A stretch of 64,000 nt of DNA from JBBQRS01 sp038214535. GTDB taxonomy: Bacteria > Chloroflexota > Anaerolineae > CG2-30-64-16. A program made the translations under genes and the position numbers. Location of the stretch: contig JBBQRS010000003.1 in NCBI GenBank assembly GCA_038214535.1, positions 1 through 64,000 on the forward strand. Reading direction: 5' to 3'. How positions within the stretch are numbered: the first letter of the stretch is position 1; every line of letters begins with the position of its first letter. This document shows positions 44,864 to 53,446 of this stretch, in pieces. The notes under the pieces are model-generated. The model was given only the letters and a program-made list of their open reading frames with translations. It ran no database searches and was not told the origin of the DNA.

Positions 44864-47482
44864 ATGCCTGACCTGGTCAATCTGACCATTGATGATCTGC
44901 AAATTGCTGTGCCGCCCGGCACGTTGGTGGTAGACGCCGCCAGGGCCGCCGGTATTGATATTCCCATCTTCTGCTCGCATCCAAAGCTCGATCCGTTAGG
45001 GGCGTGCCGTATGTGCCTGGTCGAGTTCATGGGGCCGCGCGGCAGCCGCCTCGACACGTCATGCACGGTGCGGGTCAGCGAGGGGATGGTGGTGCGCACG
45101 GACACCGAACAGGTGAAGGCCGTGCGCGAGGCCAACCTGGCCTTCATCCTGCTGAACCACCCACTCGATTGCCCGATCTGCGACAAGGGCGGCGAGTGTC
45201 CGCTGCAAGATCAGACGATGGAGTATGGGCCGGGGTTTTCCAAGTTCATCGAGCCGAAGCGGCGCAAGAAGAAACACTACCCCATCAGCGACCTGATTAT
45301 GCTGGATCAGGAGCGCTGTATCCTGTGCTGGCGCTGTATCCGCTATCTGGAAGAGTGGGAAGACAAGCCGCAGATCGGGTTGTTCGAGCGTGGCGGCGAG
45401 ACTTTGGTGGACGTTTTCCCCGGCCAACCGGTGGACGCGAAGACTTCGGGCAGCATCATTGATATTTGCCCGGTGGGCGCGTTGACCAACCGCGTGGCGC
45501 GTTTTCGCTATCGCCCGTGGGAACTGATGCGCGTGCCCAGCATCTGCACGCTGTGCCCTGTGGGTTGTAACACGCGACTCGACGAGCGCGTGCACGAGTT
45601 GCGCCGGATTGTGGCGCGCGAAAACCCGGCGGTCAACGATGAGTGGATCTGTGACAAGGGGCGCTTCCTGCACCAGTACGTAGATCACCCGGCGCGCCTG
45701 ACGCAACCGATGGTGCGCGAGGACGGCGTCTTGCGCGCCGCGACATGGGATGAAGCCTTGCACCGCGTCGTGGAGGGTTTGGAAGCCGCCATCGAAGCGG
45801 GCGGGCATCAGGCGGTGGGCGGCGTCGCCTCCGCGCGCGTCAGCAATGAGAGCGCATACCTGTTCCAGAAGTTCTTCCGTGTCCTGCTCGGCACGAATAA
45901 CGTGGACTATCCCGATGGTTCGGCGGTCTCCGCGACGCCGGGTGGGCTATCGGCGATCACGGCCATCGGCAAGAGCGATGTCATTATCCTGGCGGGGTAT
46001 GATCCCAGCGAGGCTACGCCGATTATTGACATAAGAATCAAACGTGCATTGTTGCGGGCCGGGGCCGCGCTGATCGTCATCAATGCGCGCGGCATCGAGC
46101 TGACGCGCTACGTGGACGACAAACGCGTCAATAAGGGCGCGTATCTGCCGGTAACGCCCGGCGATGAGGCGAAGGTGATTGACGCGCTGACGACGGCGAT
46201 CCGGCAAGGGCAGGAGCAGGCCGCGAAGGGCGCGAAGAAGGCCGCCGACAAGAGTGCGGCCCCAAGGTTGGTCCAGATCGCGGCCGCTGTGCTGGGGGCC
46301 GCGAAAAGCCCGCTGATCCTCTACGGCCCGGATATCGCCAGGGGCGCGCGCGGGCGGGCGAACGTGACGGCGCTGAGCAACCTTGCAACGACCTTGAATC
46401 ACCCCGAGGCGCTGGCGTACATCGGAGCCGAGGCCAACAGCCAGGGCGCGCGCGACATGGGGATGCTATCCAACGCGCTGCCGGGGCAACAATCCGTGGC
46501 CGAGGCTGCCGTCCGCGAGCGGTTGGGCAAACTGTGGGGCGCGCCGCCGCCGGCCGAGCCGGGTGTCTCGTATGATGAGATGCTTGCCGGACGCGTCAAG
46601 GCGCTCTATGTGATGGGCGCGAACCCCGCGGTCGAGCCGGCTGCCGCCGAAACATTGCGTGGGCTTGATTTTCTGGTAGTGCAAGATCTCTTCCTCACCG
46701 AAACGGCGCAACTGGCGGATGTTGTTCTGCCGGCGTCGAGTTTTGCCGAGGAAGACGCCACGTATACGAACCTCGAGCGCCGCGTGCAGCGCGGGCGCAT
46801 GGGCGTTACGGTGGTGGGAGACGCGAAGGCCGATTGGGCCATCCTGACCGATCTGGCCGGGCACTGGCTGGCCGTCGAAGCGGCGCACCACGCGCCTGAG
46901 GTTGTGGCGGAAGTCCCGGACTGGAAGGCGAAGAGCGCGAAACGCGGCCGCAAGGCGCGCGCCGGATCCGGCCCGGAGCATCGCCCGTGGAACTATGGCA
47001 ACGCGCGACATGTGTACGAGGAAATCGGCAAGGCCGTGCCGTTCTACACAGAACTGCGCTGGGACGACCTGGGCGAGTTGGGGATGCAATGGTCGGCGCC
47101 GTTGGCGCCGCGCCAACCGCGCAAAGCCGAACCGGTCGAAGTTGCGCCGCTGCCCGCGTTGCCTGATGGTGGGTTGTGGTTGGTCAGTGGGCCGTTGTTG
47201 TGGGATAGCGGCGTCCTCATGGAGTACGCGGCGGAAGAAATTTGCAATCTGATTCCGCCCCCGTTCGTGGCCCTTGCGCCGGCGGACTTCGCGTCCGCGG
47301 GCCTGACGGAAGGCGACACGGTGACCGTCGGTTCAGAGTATGGCTCCGTGAGTCTGGTAGTCAGGGCGGATGATTCCGTCCAGCCGGGCACAGCCTGGAT
47401 ACCCGCGGGGCTGGTGGGCGCGCCGGCCGAGACGCTGGGCGCGCGGCGCGCCGAACCGGTTGCGGTGACCGTTGCACGTTGA
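44864..47482 (+). CDS. nuoG: NADH-quinone oxidoreductase subunit G
   Basis: 872 residues of the peripheral arm. N-terminal 2Fe-2S N1b (CSHPKLDPLGACRMC with a later DTSC), N4 with its His ligand (HPLDCPICDKGGECPLQD), N5 (CILCWRCIRYLEEWE, CPVGAL), and an extra 4Fe-4S motif at the start of the molybdopterin-fold domain (CTLCPVGCN, ICDKGRF), the N7-type cluster. A degenerate molybdopterin oxidoreductase domain occupies about 230-700. A Lys/Ala linker lies near 445 and Lys/Arg-rich residues near 690. ATG 44864 has GAGGT upstream. Confidence 0.95.
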   Translation: MPDLVNLTIDDLQIAVPPGTLVVDAARAAGIDIPIFCSHPKLDPLGACRMCLVEFMGPRGSRLDTSCTVRVSEGMVVRTDTEQVKAVREANLAFILLNHPLDCPICDKGGECPLQDQTMEYGPGFSKFIEPKRRKKKHYPISDLIMLDQERCILCWRCIRYLEEWEDKPQIGLFERGGETLVDVFPGQPVDAKTSGSIIDICPVGALTNRVARFRYRPWELMRVPSICTLCPVGCNTRLDERVHELRRIVARENPAVNDEWICDKGRFLHQYVDHPARLTQPMVREDGVLRAATWDEALHRVVEGLEAAIEAGGHQAVGGVASARVSNESAYLFQKFFRVLLGTNNVDYPDGSAVSATPGGLSAITAIGKSDVIILAGYDPSEATPIIDIRIKRALLRAGAALIVINARGIELTRYVDDKRVNKGAYLPVTPGDEAKVIDALTTAIRQGQEQAAKGAKKAADKSAAPRLVQIAAAVLGAAKSPLILYGPDIARGARGRANVTALSNLATTLNHPEALAYIGAEANSQGARDMGMLSNALPGQQSVAEAAVRERLGKLWGAPPPAEPGVSYDEMLAGRVKALYVMGANPAVEPAAAETLRGLDFLVVQDLFLTETAQLADVVLPASSFAEEDATYTNLERRVQRGRMGVTVVGDAKADWAILTDLAGHWLAVEAAHHAPEVVAEVPDWKAKSAKRGRKARAGSGPEHRPWNYGNARHVYEEIGKAVPFYTELRWDDLGELGMQWSAPLAPRQPRKAEPVEVAPLPALPDGGLWLVSGPLLWDSGVLMEYAAEEICNLIPPPFVALAPADFASAGLTEGDTVTVGSEYGSVSLVVRADDSVQPGTAWIPAGLVGAPAETLGARRAEPVAVTVAR

Positions 47483-47488
47483 ACGCGC

Positions 47489-47506
47489 CGACGGCGTACG
47501 CCGTCG
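47489..47506. repeat. Perfect 18-nt palindrome between nuoG and nuoH
   Basis: CGACGGCGTACGCCGTCG reads identically on both strands. It resembles the GACGGC/GCCGTC core of the intergenic palindrome family and could be a relic or a small mRNA hairpin. Confidence 0.6.
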
Positions 47507-47529
47507 CGTAACAATCACAGGGATTCGCT

Positions 47530-48546
47530 ATGGACTGGCTCAACCTGATTATCTTGCCGGGAATCAAATCCATCGTGCTGGTGCTTGCGCTCCTGGGCGG
47601 CTTCGCGTATCTGACCTGGGTCGAACGTAAGTTGATCGGCCGGTTTCAGATGCGCATCGGCCCGAACCGCGCCTGGCCGTTCGGGCTGGGGCATCCCATC
47701 GCCGACGCGCTCAAGATGGTTTTCAAAGAGGAATACGTCCCCAGTCACGTGGATAAGGCGCTCTACATCCTGGCCCCGGCGATGGCGATTGTGCCCGCGC
47801 TGGTGATGTTCGCCGTGATTCCGGTGGGGCCACAGTTGAATCTCTTTGGCAAGGAAATCCCGCTCGTCGTGGCGAACGTGAACATCGGCGTGCTGTGGGT
47901 GTTGGCGATCTCCAGCGTCGGTGTGTACGGCATCATCCTGGGCGGGTGGGCCAGCAACAACAAGTATTCGCTGCTGGGCGCACTGCGCACCAGCGCGCAG
48001 ATGCTCTCTTACGAGTTGCCGATGGGCGTTCTGCTGATCGCCGCCCTGCTGATCTTCGGCAGCCTGAACCTGAATGAAATCGTCACGCCGACGATCCCGG
48101 TGCCGTGGTATATGCGGGCCTGGCTGCTGTTGGCGTTTCCGTTTTACTTCATCACCATGCTGGCCGAGACCAGCCGCAAGCCGTTCGACTTTCCTGAAAC
48201 GGAGAACGAGTTGGTGGCCGGTTTCCAGACCGAGTACGGTGGCATCAAGTTCGCGTTATTCTATATGACCGAATACCTGCATATCCTCGCTGCCAGCGGG
48301 CTTGCAGTGACCCTTTTCTTCGGCGGCTGGCGCGGCCCGTTCGTGGAGCAGATTCCCATCCTGGGGCCGCTTTACTTTGTCGGTAAAATCCTGGCGTTGG
48401 TCTTCCTGTTCATCTGGGCCAGCGCCAGCGTCCCGCGCCCCCGGTACGACCAGCTTCTCAACTTCTGCTGGACGTTTCTGTTCCCGCTGTCGCTCGTTTA
48501 TATGGTGATCACGGCTATCGTTGTCGTGATGACGCAGAGCGGGTGA
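47530..48546 (+). CDS. nuoH: NADH-quinone oxidoreductase subunit H, plus-strand operon
   Basis: 338-residue quinone-site membrane subunit. LTWVERKLIGRFQMRIGPNRAWPFGLGHPIADALKMVFKEE, WASNNKYSLLGALRTSAQMLSYELPMG, ETSRKPFDFPETENELVAGFQTEYGGIKFALFYMTEYLH and SVPRPRYDQLLNFCWTFLFPLSL are all family blocks. It diverges clearly from the minus-strand NuoH (FDFPETENE against FDLLEAESE), so the two are not recent duplicates. ATG 47530 follows AGGGA. Confidence 0.95.
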   Translation: MDWLNLIILPGIKSIVLVLALLGGFAYLTWVERKLIGRFQMRIGPNRAWPFGLGHPIADALKMVFKEEYVPSHVDKALYILAPAMAIVPALVMFAVIPVGPQLNLFGKEIPLVVANVNIGVLWVLAISSVGVYGIILGGWASNNKYSLLGALRTSAQMLSYELPMGVLLIAALLIFGSLNLNEIVTPTIPVPWYMRAWLLLAFPFYFITMLAETSRKPFDFPETENELVAGFQTEYGGIKFALFYMTEYLHILAASGLAVTLFFGGWRGPFVEQIPILGPLYFVGKILALVFLFIWASASVPRPRYDQLLNFCWTFLFPLSLVYMVITAIVVVMTQSG

Positions 48547-48602
48547 GGCGCGGTCGCCGCCGAATATGTAGTAGTGGTAAGGTGATGTTTTGAGGTGTAG
48601 CG

Positions 48603-49076
48603 ATGTATAGTGTGCGTGACGTATTCCAGGGAACAAAAGAAATCGCCGGATCTATGGCGATTACGTTGAAGGCGCTGCTGACGCCGCCGTTGACGGTGGA
48701 GTATCCGGAGCAGCCGATTGCTGTCTATCCGCGCTTCCGGGCGCGACACGAACTGCGGCTTTACGAGAATGGTCTCGAACGTTGCATCGGCTGCTGCCTG
48801 TGCGAAGCCGCCTGCCCGACGGGCGCGATCCACGTGGAGGCCGCCGAAAACGATCCGGCGCACCCGCACAGCCCCGGCGAGCGCTACGCCAAGGTGTACG
48901 AGGTCAACCTGATGCGCTGCGTCTTCTGCGGCGATTGCGAGACGGCCTGCCCGGTCGAGGCGGTCGTGTTGGGGCATGATTTCGAACTGGCCGTTTATAG
49001 CCGCGATGGGTTCCTGCTGACCAAGGAGGAACTCTTGCATCCTAAGACGCCGAACGTGATTGTGCGGGCCGAATAA
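48603..49076 (+). CDS. nuoI: NADH-quinone oxidoreductase subunit I (clusters N6a/N6b)
   Basis: 157-residue ferredoxin-like subunit linking NuoG to NuoB. Two 4Fe-4S motifs: CIGCCLCEAACPTGAI (about 61-76) and CVFCGDCETACPVEAVV (about 102-118). The N-terminal amphipathic stretch and the block TVEYPEQPIAVYPRFRARHEL are typical. ATG 48603 follows GAGGTG. It is the only nuoI in the window. Confidence 0.95.
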   Translation: MYSVRDVFQGTKEIAGSMAITLKALLTPPLTVEYPEQPIAVYPRFRARHELRLYENGLERCIGCCLCEAACPTGAIHVEAAENDPAHPHSPGERYAKVYEVNLMRCVFCGDCETACPVEAVVLGHDFELAVYSRDGFLLTKEELLHPKTPNVIVRAE

Positions 49077-49137
49077 CGTCGGAGAGACGTTTGGTCACTT
49101 ATCCTGAAGCCGATTACCCGGTGGGCATGAGGGACGT

Positions 49138-49653
49138 ATGGTTTTATTCATCATCTTTAGTCTGATTGCCGTCGTGGCCGCCATCGGCGTCGTCGTCAGT
49201 CGCAAGCCGATTTACAGCGCGCTGTTCCTGCTGTTGAACTTCGCGACCCTGGCGGCGCTGTACATCATGCTCGAGGCGCAGTTCCTGGCGGCGGTGCAGA
49301 TCATCGTCTACGCCGGCGCGATCGTCGTGCTGATTCTCTTTGTCATCATGCTGATCGGCGGCGGCGAGCTGCACGACATCCGCGATCAGAGCCTTCCCCT
49401 GGCAAAACGATTCACGTGGCCCCGCATCATGGGCCTCGTGCTGTTCGTGTTGCTTGTGGGAACCCTGGCTTATAGTCTGATTACGGGCGCGTTGAACCCG
49501 GTGCAGGGCGACGCCACGGCTTTCGGGCAGGGCAGCATCCAGGCCATCGGCAGCGTACTCTATACCGATTACCTGCTCCCGTTCGAGTTGATGTCAGTCT
49601 TGCTACTGGTCGGCATGATCGGCGCCGTCGTGCTGGCGCGCCCACCCGATTGA
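49138..49653 (+). CDS. nuoJ: NADH-quinone oxidoreductase subunit J, plus-strand operon
   Basis: 171-residue membrane subunit. SRKPIYSALFLLLNFATLAALYIMLEAQFLAAVQIIVYAGAIVVLILFVIMLIGGGE is the family block. C-terminal helices follow, ending YLLPFELMSVLLLVGMIGAVVLARP. ATG 49138 lies 61 nt after nuoI with GAGGGAC upstream. Confidence 0.95.
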   Translation: MVLFIIFSLIAVVAAIGVVVSRKPIYSALFLLLNFATLAALYIMLEAQFLAAVQIIVYAGAIVVLILFVIMLIGGGELHDIRDQSLPLAKRFTWPRIMGLVLFVLLVGTLAYSLITGALNPVQGDATAFGQGSIQAIGSVLYTDYLLPFELMSVLLLVGMIGAVVLARPPD

Positions 49654-49675
49654 GCGCACTGTTTTCGAGGCAAAC

Positions 49676-49978
49676 ATGGTCCCGACTGAATACTATTTGA
49701 TTCTTGCCGCCGTACTCTTCAGCATCGGCGCGCTGGGCGTGGTGTTCCGGCGCAACGTCCTGATTATCTTCATGTGCGTCGAGATGATGCTCAACGCCGT
49801 GAATCTGACGTTCGTGGCGCTGGCCCACCATTTCATGGACCTGAACGGCCAGATCTTCGTGCTGGTCGCCGTGGCCGTCGCGGCGGCTGAGGTGGCCGTG
49901 GGTCTTGCGATCCTGATGAAGGTGATCCGGGGCAAGGATACGACCAACGTCCAGGACATCAATCTCCTGAAAGGTTAA
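49676..49978 (+). CDS. nuoK: NADH-quinone oxidoreductase subunit K, plus-strand operon
   Basis: 100-residue three-helix subunit. Membrane Glu residues in IFMCVEMMLNAVNLTFVAL and VAAAEVAVGLAILMKVIR match the conserved pair. ATG 49676 has GAGGC upstream, 22 nt after nuoJ. Confidence 0.95.
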   Translation: MVPTEYYLILAAVLFSIGALGVVFRRNVLIIFMCVEMMLNAVNLTFVALAHHFMDLNGQIFVLVAVAVAAAEVAVGLAILMKVIRGKDTTNVQDINLLKG

Positions 49979-49979
49979 C

Positions 49980-49998
49980 TTCCTGCTGACAGCAGGAA
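49980..49998 (+). other. Intercistronic hairpin between nuoK and nuoL
   Basis: TTCCTGCT (49980-49987), loop GAC, AGCAGGAA (49991-49998): a perfect 8-bp stem right after the nuoK stop. The purine-rich right arm runs into the nuoL ribosome binding region, so it could modulate nuoL translation. Confidence 0.5.
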
Positions 49999-50013
49999 AG
50001 GGCAAGGTTGCTT

Positions 50014-51918
50014 ATGTCTGATTACGCCTGGCTGATGCTGTTGTTCCCGGCCATTGGATTGGTCGTTATATCCTTCTTCGGGACCCGGTTGAGCAAGGGC
50101 ATCGTCGGCTGGCTCGCGTCTTTGATGGTTGCCTTGAGCTTTCTGGTGGCCGTGGCCGTGTTCGTGCAGATGCTCGGGCTGCCGGTTGAGGCGCGCGGCC
50201 AGCGTGTGCCGCTCTGGTCGTGGATGACCGCCGGCGATTTCCACGCAGACGCCGCCCTGCTGATTGACCAGCTTTCCATCATCATGGCGCTGGTGGTTAC
50301 CGGCGTTGGTTTTCTGATCCACGTTTATTCCATCGGCTACATGCACGATGACCCGCGGTTCCCGCGCTTCTTCGCCTATATGAATCTTTTCATCCTGATG
50401 ATGTTGGTGCTTGTCCTTGCCGACAATTACCTGATGCTCTATGTTGGTTGGGAAGGCGTGGGCCTGTCGTCCTATCTGCTGATCGGGTTCTGGTATGAGA
50501 AGCCCGCGGCGGCCAATGCGGGCATGAAAGCGTTCCTGGTGAATCGCGTCGGTGACCTGGGGCTGTTGCTTGCCATTATGATTATCTGGACGAGCCTGGG
50601 CACGCTCCAGTTCAACGAGGTGTTCCAGCGGGCCGAGACGTTGTGGGCCGTCGGCGGGACGTTCGCCGTGGCGACGACGCTGCTGATGTTGCTGGGGGCG
50701 ACGGGCAAGAGCGCCCAGATTCCTCTCTTCGTCTGGTTGCCGGACGCGATGGAAGGCCCCACGCCGGTCTCGGCGCTCATCCATGCCGCCACGATGGTCA
50801 CGGCAGGCGTCTACCTGATCGCACGGTCGGGCGTGCTCTATGCGCTGGCCCCGGTCAGCGCGAGCTTGGCCGCGGTGATCGGCGCGGCGACCGCGCTGTT
50901 TGCCGCCACCATCGCCCTGACACAGGTAGACCTGAAGCGTATTTTGGCCTATTCGACCATCTCGCAGCTTGGCTTCATGTTCATGGCCGTGGGCGTCGGC
51001 GCATATTCCGCCGGCATCTTCCACCTGGTCACGCACGCCTTTTTCAAGGCGCTGCTGTTCCTGGGCGCGGGCAGCGTGATGCACGCGCTGGACGGCGAAC
51101 TGGACATCCGCAAGATGGGCAACCTGCGCGCGAAGATGCCCACCACGAATTGGACGTTCCTGATCGGCGCGGCGGCGCTGGCCGGCATCCCGCTCTTTTC
51201 CGGCTTTTTCAGCAAGGACGAAATCCTCTATTACGACTATCTGTATCAGCCGTTGTTGTGGCTGGTGGGGACGATCACGGCGTTCCTCACGGCGGTCTAT
51301 GCCTTCCGGGCCTATTTTATGCCCTTCTGGGGGACGGAACGGGTTAAGAAGCGGTGGGATCACGCCCATGAGTCGCCGCGGATCATGACGATCCCGCTGA
51401 TCATTCTGGCGGTCGGCGCGGTGGTGGTTGGATTGATCGGTATCCCCTTCGCATCGTGGATCGAACCGTGGCTCGAACCCGTGTTTGCGACCGCACACGA
51501 GATCAAGCACGCCGAGGAAGCCGCCGGCTCAGACATGACCAAGACCGTCCTGCTGGCGATTGCGGCGATCATCGCCCTGAGTGGCGCGTTCGTGGCCTAC
51601 CGGGCCTTCCTGGTCAGCACCGAGTGGCCCAAACGCGTGCGGGCGTCGTTGGGCGGGTTCGGTACGCTGGTGGAAAACAAATACCGCGTGGATGAACTCT
51701 ACAACGCGGCGGTCGTGGCTCCCCTCCTGGGCCTGGCCCGCTGGTTTGCCGGCCCTATGGATCAACGCACCATTGACGGCGCCGTGAACGGTCTGGCCGG
51801 GCTGACGGGCAGCCTCGGTGAACGGGTGCGTCGCCTGCAAGTGGGCCAGGTCGGTATCTACGCATTGTCCATGCTCTTCGGGGCCGTCGCCATTCTCATC
51901 TGGCTTGCGGTTCAATGA
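50014..51918 (+). CDS. nuoL: NADH-quinone oxidoreductase subunit L, plus-strand operon
   Basis: 634-residue antiporter-like subunit. Essential blocks: YVGWEGVGLSSYLLIGFW, FLVNRVGDLGLLLAI, TGKSAQIPLFVWLPDAMEGPTPVSALIHAATMVTAGVYLI, LKRILAYSTISQLGFMFMAVG. The C-terminal region has VENKYRVDELYNAAVVAPLLGLARW and the terminal anchor helix. ATG 50014, with AAGG upstream, is preferred to TTG 50008. It lacks the His-rich loop of the minus-strand copy. Confidence 0.95.
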   Translation: MSDYAWLMLLFPAIGLVVISFFGTRLSKGIVGWLASLMVALSFLVAVAVFVQMLGLPVEARGQRVPLWSWMTAGDFHADAALLIDQLSIIMALVVTGVGFLIHVYSIGYMHDDPRFPRFFAYMNLFILMMLVLVLADNYLMLYVGWEGVGLSSYLLIGFWYEKPAAANAGMKAFLVNRVGDLGLLLAIMIIWTSLGTLQFNEVFQRAETLWAVGGTFAVATTLLMLLGATGKSAQIPLFVWLPDAMEGPTPVSALIHAATMVTAGVYLIARSGVLYALAPVSASLAAVIGAATALFAATIALTQVDLKRILAYSTISQLGFMFMAVGVGAYSAGIFHLVTHAFFKALLFLGAGSVMHALDGELDIRKMGNLRAKMPTTNWTFLIGAAALAGIPLFSGFFSKDEILYYDYLYQPLLWLVGTITAFLTAVYAFRAYFMPFWGTERVKKRWDHAHESPRIMTIPLIILAVGAVVVGLIGIPFASWIEPWLEPVFATAHEIKHAEEAAGSDMTKTVLLAIAAIIALSGAFVAYRAFLVSTEWPKRVRASLGGFGTLVENKYRVDELYNAAVVAPLLGLARWFAGPMDQRTIDGAVNGLAGLTGSLGERVRRLQVGQVGIYALSMLFGAVAILIWLAVQ

Positions 51919-51925
51919 GGCCTTC

Positions 51926-53419
51926 ATGAACCCTGACATTCCTATTCTTTCCATTATCCTGTTCCTGCCGCTGCTCGGCGCGCTGGTGTTGCTGCTGCTG
52001 CCTTCCGAAAAGTTGCAGAAGTGGTGGACGCTCGGCGTCACCGTCGCCACGTTCCTGGCGTCCTGTTTGCTGATCGTCTGGTGGCAAGAGGGCTACGCGG
52101 GGATGCAGTTCATTGAGCGGTATGACTGGGTCGCGCTGTTCAACATCCAATATCTATTGGGCGTGGACGGGCTGAGCGTGTGGCTGGTGTTGCTGACCAC
52201 CTTCATGACGATGCTGGTGATCGTCTTCTCGTGGGAAGGGATCGCGAAGAACCTCAAGGGCTATCTCTTCCTGATCCTGCTGCTGGAAACGGGCATGATT
52301 GGGGTGTTCGTCGCGCTGGATCTGGTGCTGTTCTATATCTTCTGGGAACTGAGCCTGGTGCCGATGTATTTCCTGATCGGCATCTGGGGCGGTCCGAAGC
52401 GCGTGTATGCCGCCGTCAAGTTCTTCATCTTCACGATGGTCGCCAGCGCGCTGATGCTGGTCGGTATCCTGATGCTCTACCGGCAGGGCGGCACGTTCGA
52501 CCTGTTGGAGCTGCAGAAAATGTCACTCTCGCCGAATCTCCAGGTGTGGTTGTTCCTGGCGTTTGGGCTGGCGTTCGCCGTGAAGGTTCCGTTGTTCCCG
52601 TTCCACACCTGGCTGCCCGACGCGCACGTCCAGGCCCCCACCGGCGGCTCTGTGATCCTGGCAGGCATCCTGCTGAAGATGGGGACGTACGGGTTCCTGC
52701 GTTTCTGCCTGACGATGTTTCCCGACGCTACCCGACAATTCGTGCCGTGGATCGCCGCGCTGGCTGTGATCGGCATCATCTACGGCGGGCTGGTCGCGCT
52801 GACCCAGCGCGATGTGAAGTCGCTGGTCGCCTACTCGTCGGTCGCCCACCTGGGGTTTGTGGTGCTGGGGCTATTTGCCCTCAACTCACAGGGCATCGCT
52901 GGGGCCTCGTTGCAGATGGTCAATCACGGGTTGAGTACGGGGGCGTTGTTCTTGCTGGTGGGGATGCTCTACAACCGGCGGCACACGCGCAACCTGGATG
53001 AATTTGGCGGCCTGTGGAAGGTGATGCCGGTCTTCGGCTTTCTCTTCCTGATCGTAGCGTTTTCATCCGCCGGGTTGCCGGGGCTGAACGGCTTCGTGGG
53101 CGAGTTCAACATCCTGCTGGGCGCTTTCCGGTCGAACCCCGTGTTCGCCGTGATCGGCACTGTGGGCATCGTGGTCGGGGCCTGGTATCTGCTGCGGGCG
53201 ATCCGTGAGATGCTGCAAGGCCCGTTGACCAAGCCGGAGAACATGGCGCTGAGCGACTTGAATAAGCGCGAAGTGTTGACGCTCGTCCCGATCATCATCC
53301 TGATCGTCGTGATTGGCCTCTTCCCGAATCTGTTCCTGAGCAAAATCAACCCGTCCGCCGATGCAGTGGCCGCGGAGTTGGAAAATCGCCCCGCCGTCAC
53401 CCTGATGATTGACAAGTAG
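51926..53419 (+). CDS. nuoM: NADH-quinone oxidoreductase subunit M, plus-strand operon
   Basis: 497-residue antiporter-like subunit. Pump residues intact in FYIFWELSLVPMYFLIGIWGG and FAVKVPLFPFHTWLPDAHVQAPTGGSVILAGILLKMGTYG; also DVKSLVAYSSVAHLGFVVLG and LPGLNGFVGEFNILLG. ATG 51926 follows ATGAGG, 7 nt after nuoL; an in-frame ATG at 51818 lies inside nuoL. Confidence 0.95.
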   Translation: MNPDIPILSIILFLPLLGALVLLLLPSEKLQKWWTLGVTVATFLASCLLIVWWQEGYAGMQFIERYDWVALFNIQYLLGVDGLSVWLVLLTTFMTMLVIVFSWEGIAKNLKGYLFLILLLETGMIGVFVALDLVLFYIFWELSLVPMYFLIGIWGGPKRVYAAVKFFIFTMVASALMLVGILMLYRQGGTFDLLELQKMSLSPNLQVWLFLAFGLAFAVKVPLFPFHTWLPDAHVQAPTGGSVILAGILLKMGTYGFLRFCLTMFPDATRQFVPWIAALAVIGIIYGGLVALTQRDVKSLVAYSSVAHLGFVVLGLFALNSQGIAGASLQMVNHGLSTGALFLLVGMLYNRRHTRNLDEFGGLWKVMPVFGFLFLIVAFSSAGLPGLNGFVGEFNILLGAFRSNPVFAVIGTVGIVVGAWYLLRAIREMLQGPLTKPENMALSDLNKREVLTLVPIIILIVVIGLFPNLFLSKINPSADAVAAELENRPAVTLMIDK

Positions 53420-53446
53420 AACCCTGAGCGCCAAGCGGAGTCATTC

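Noticed and set aside
47489..47506. Intrinsic terminator after nuoG
   Set aside because: Perfect palindrome but no U-run, and the nuo operon clearly continues.
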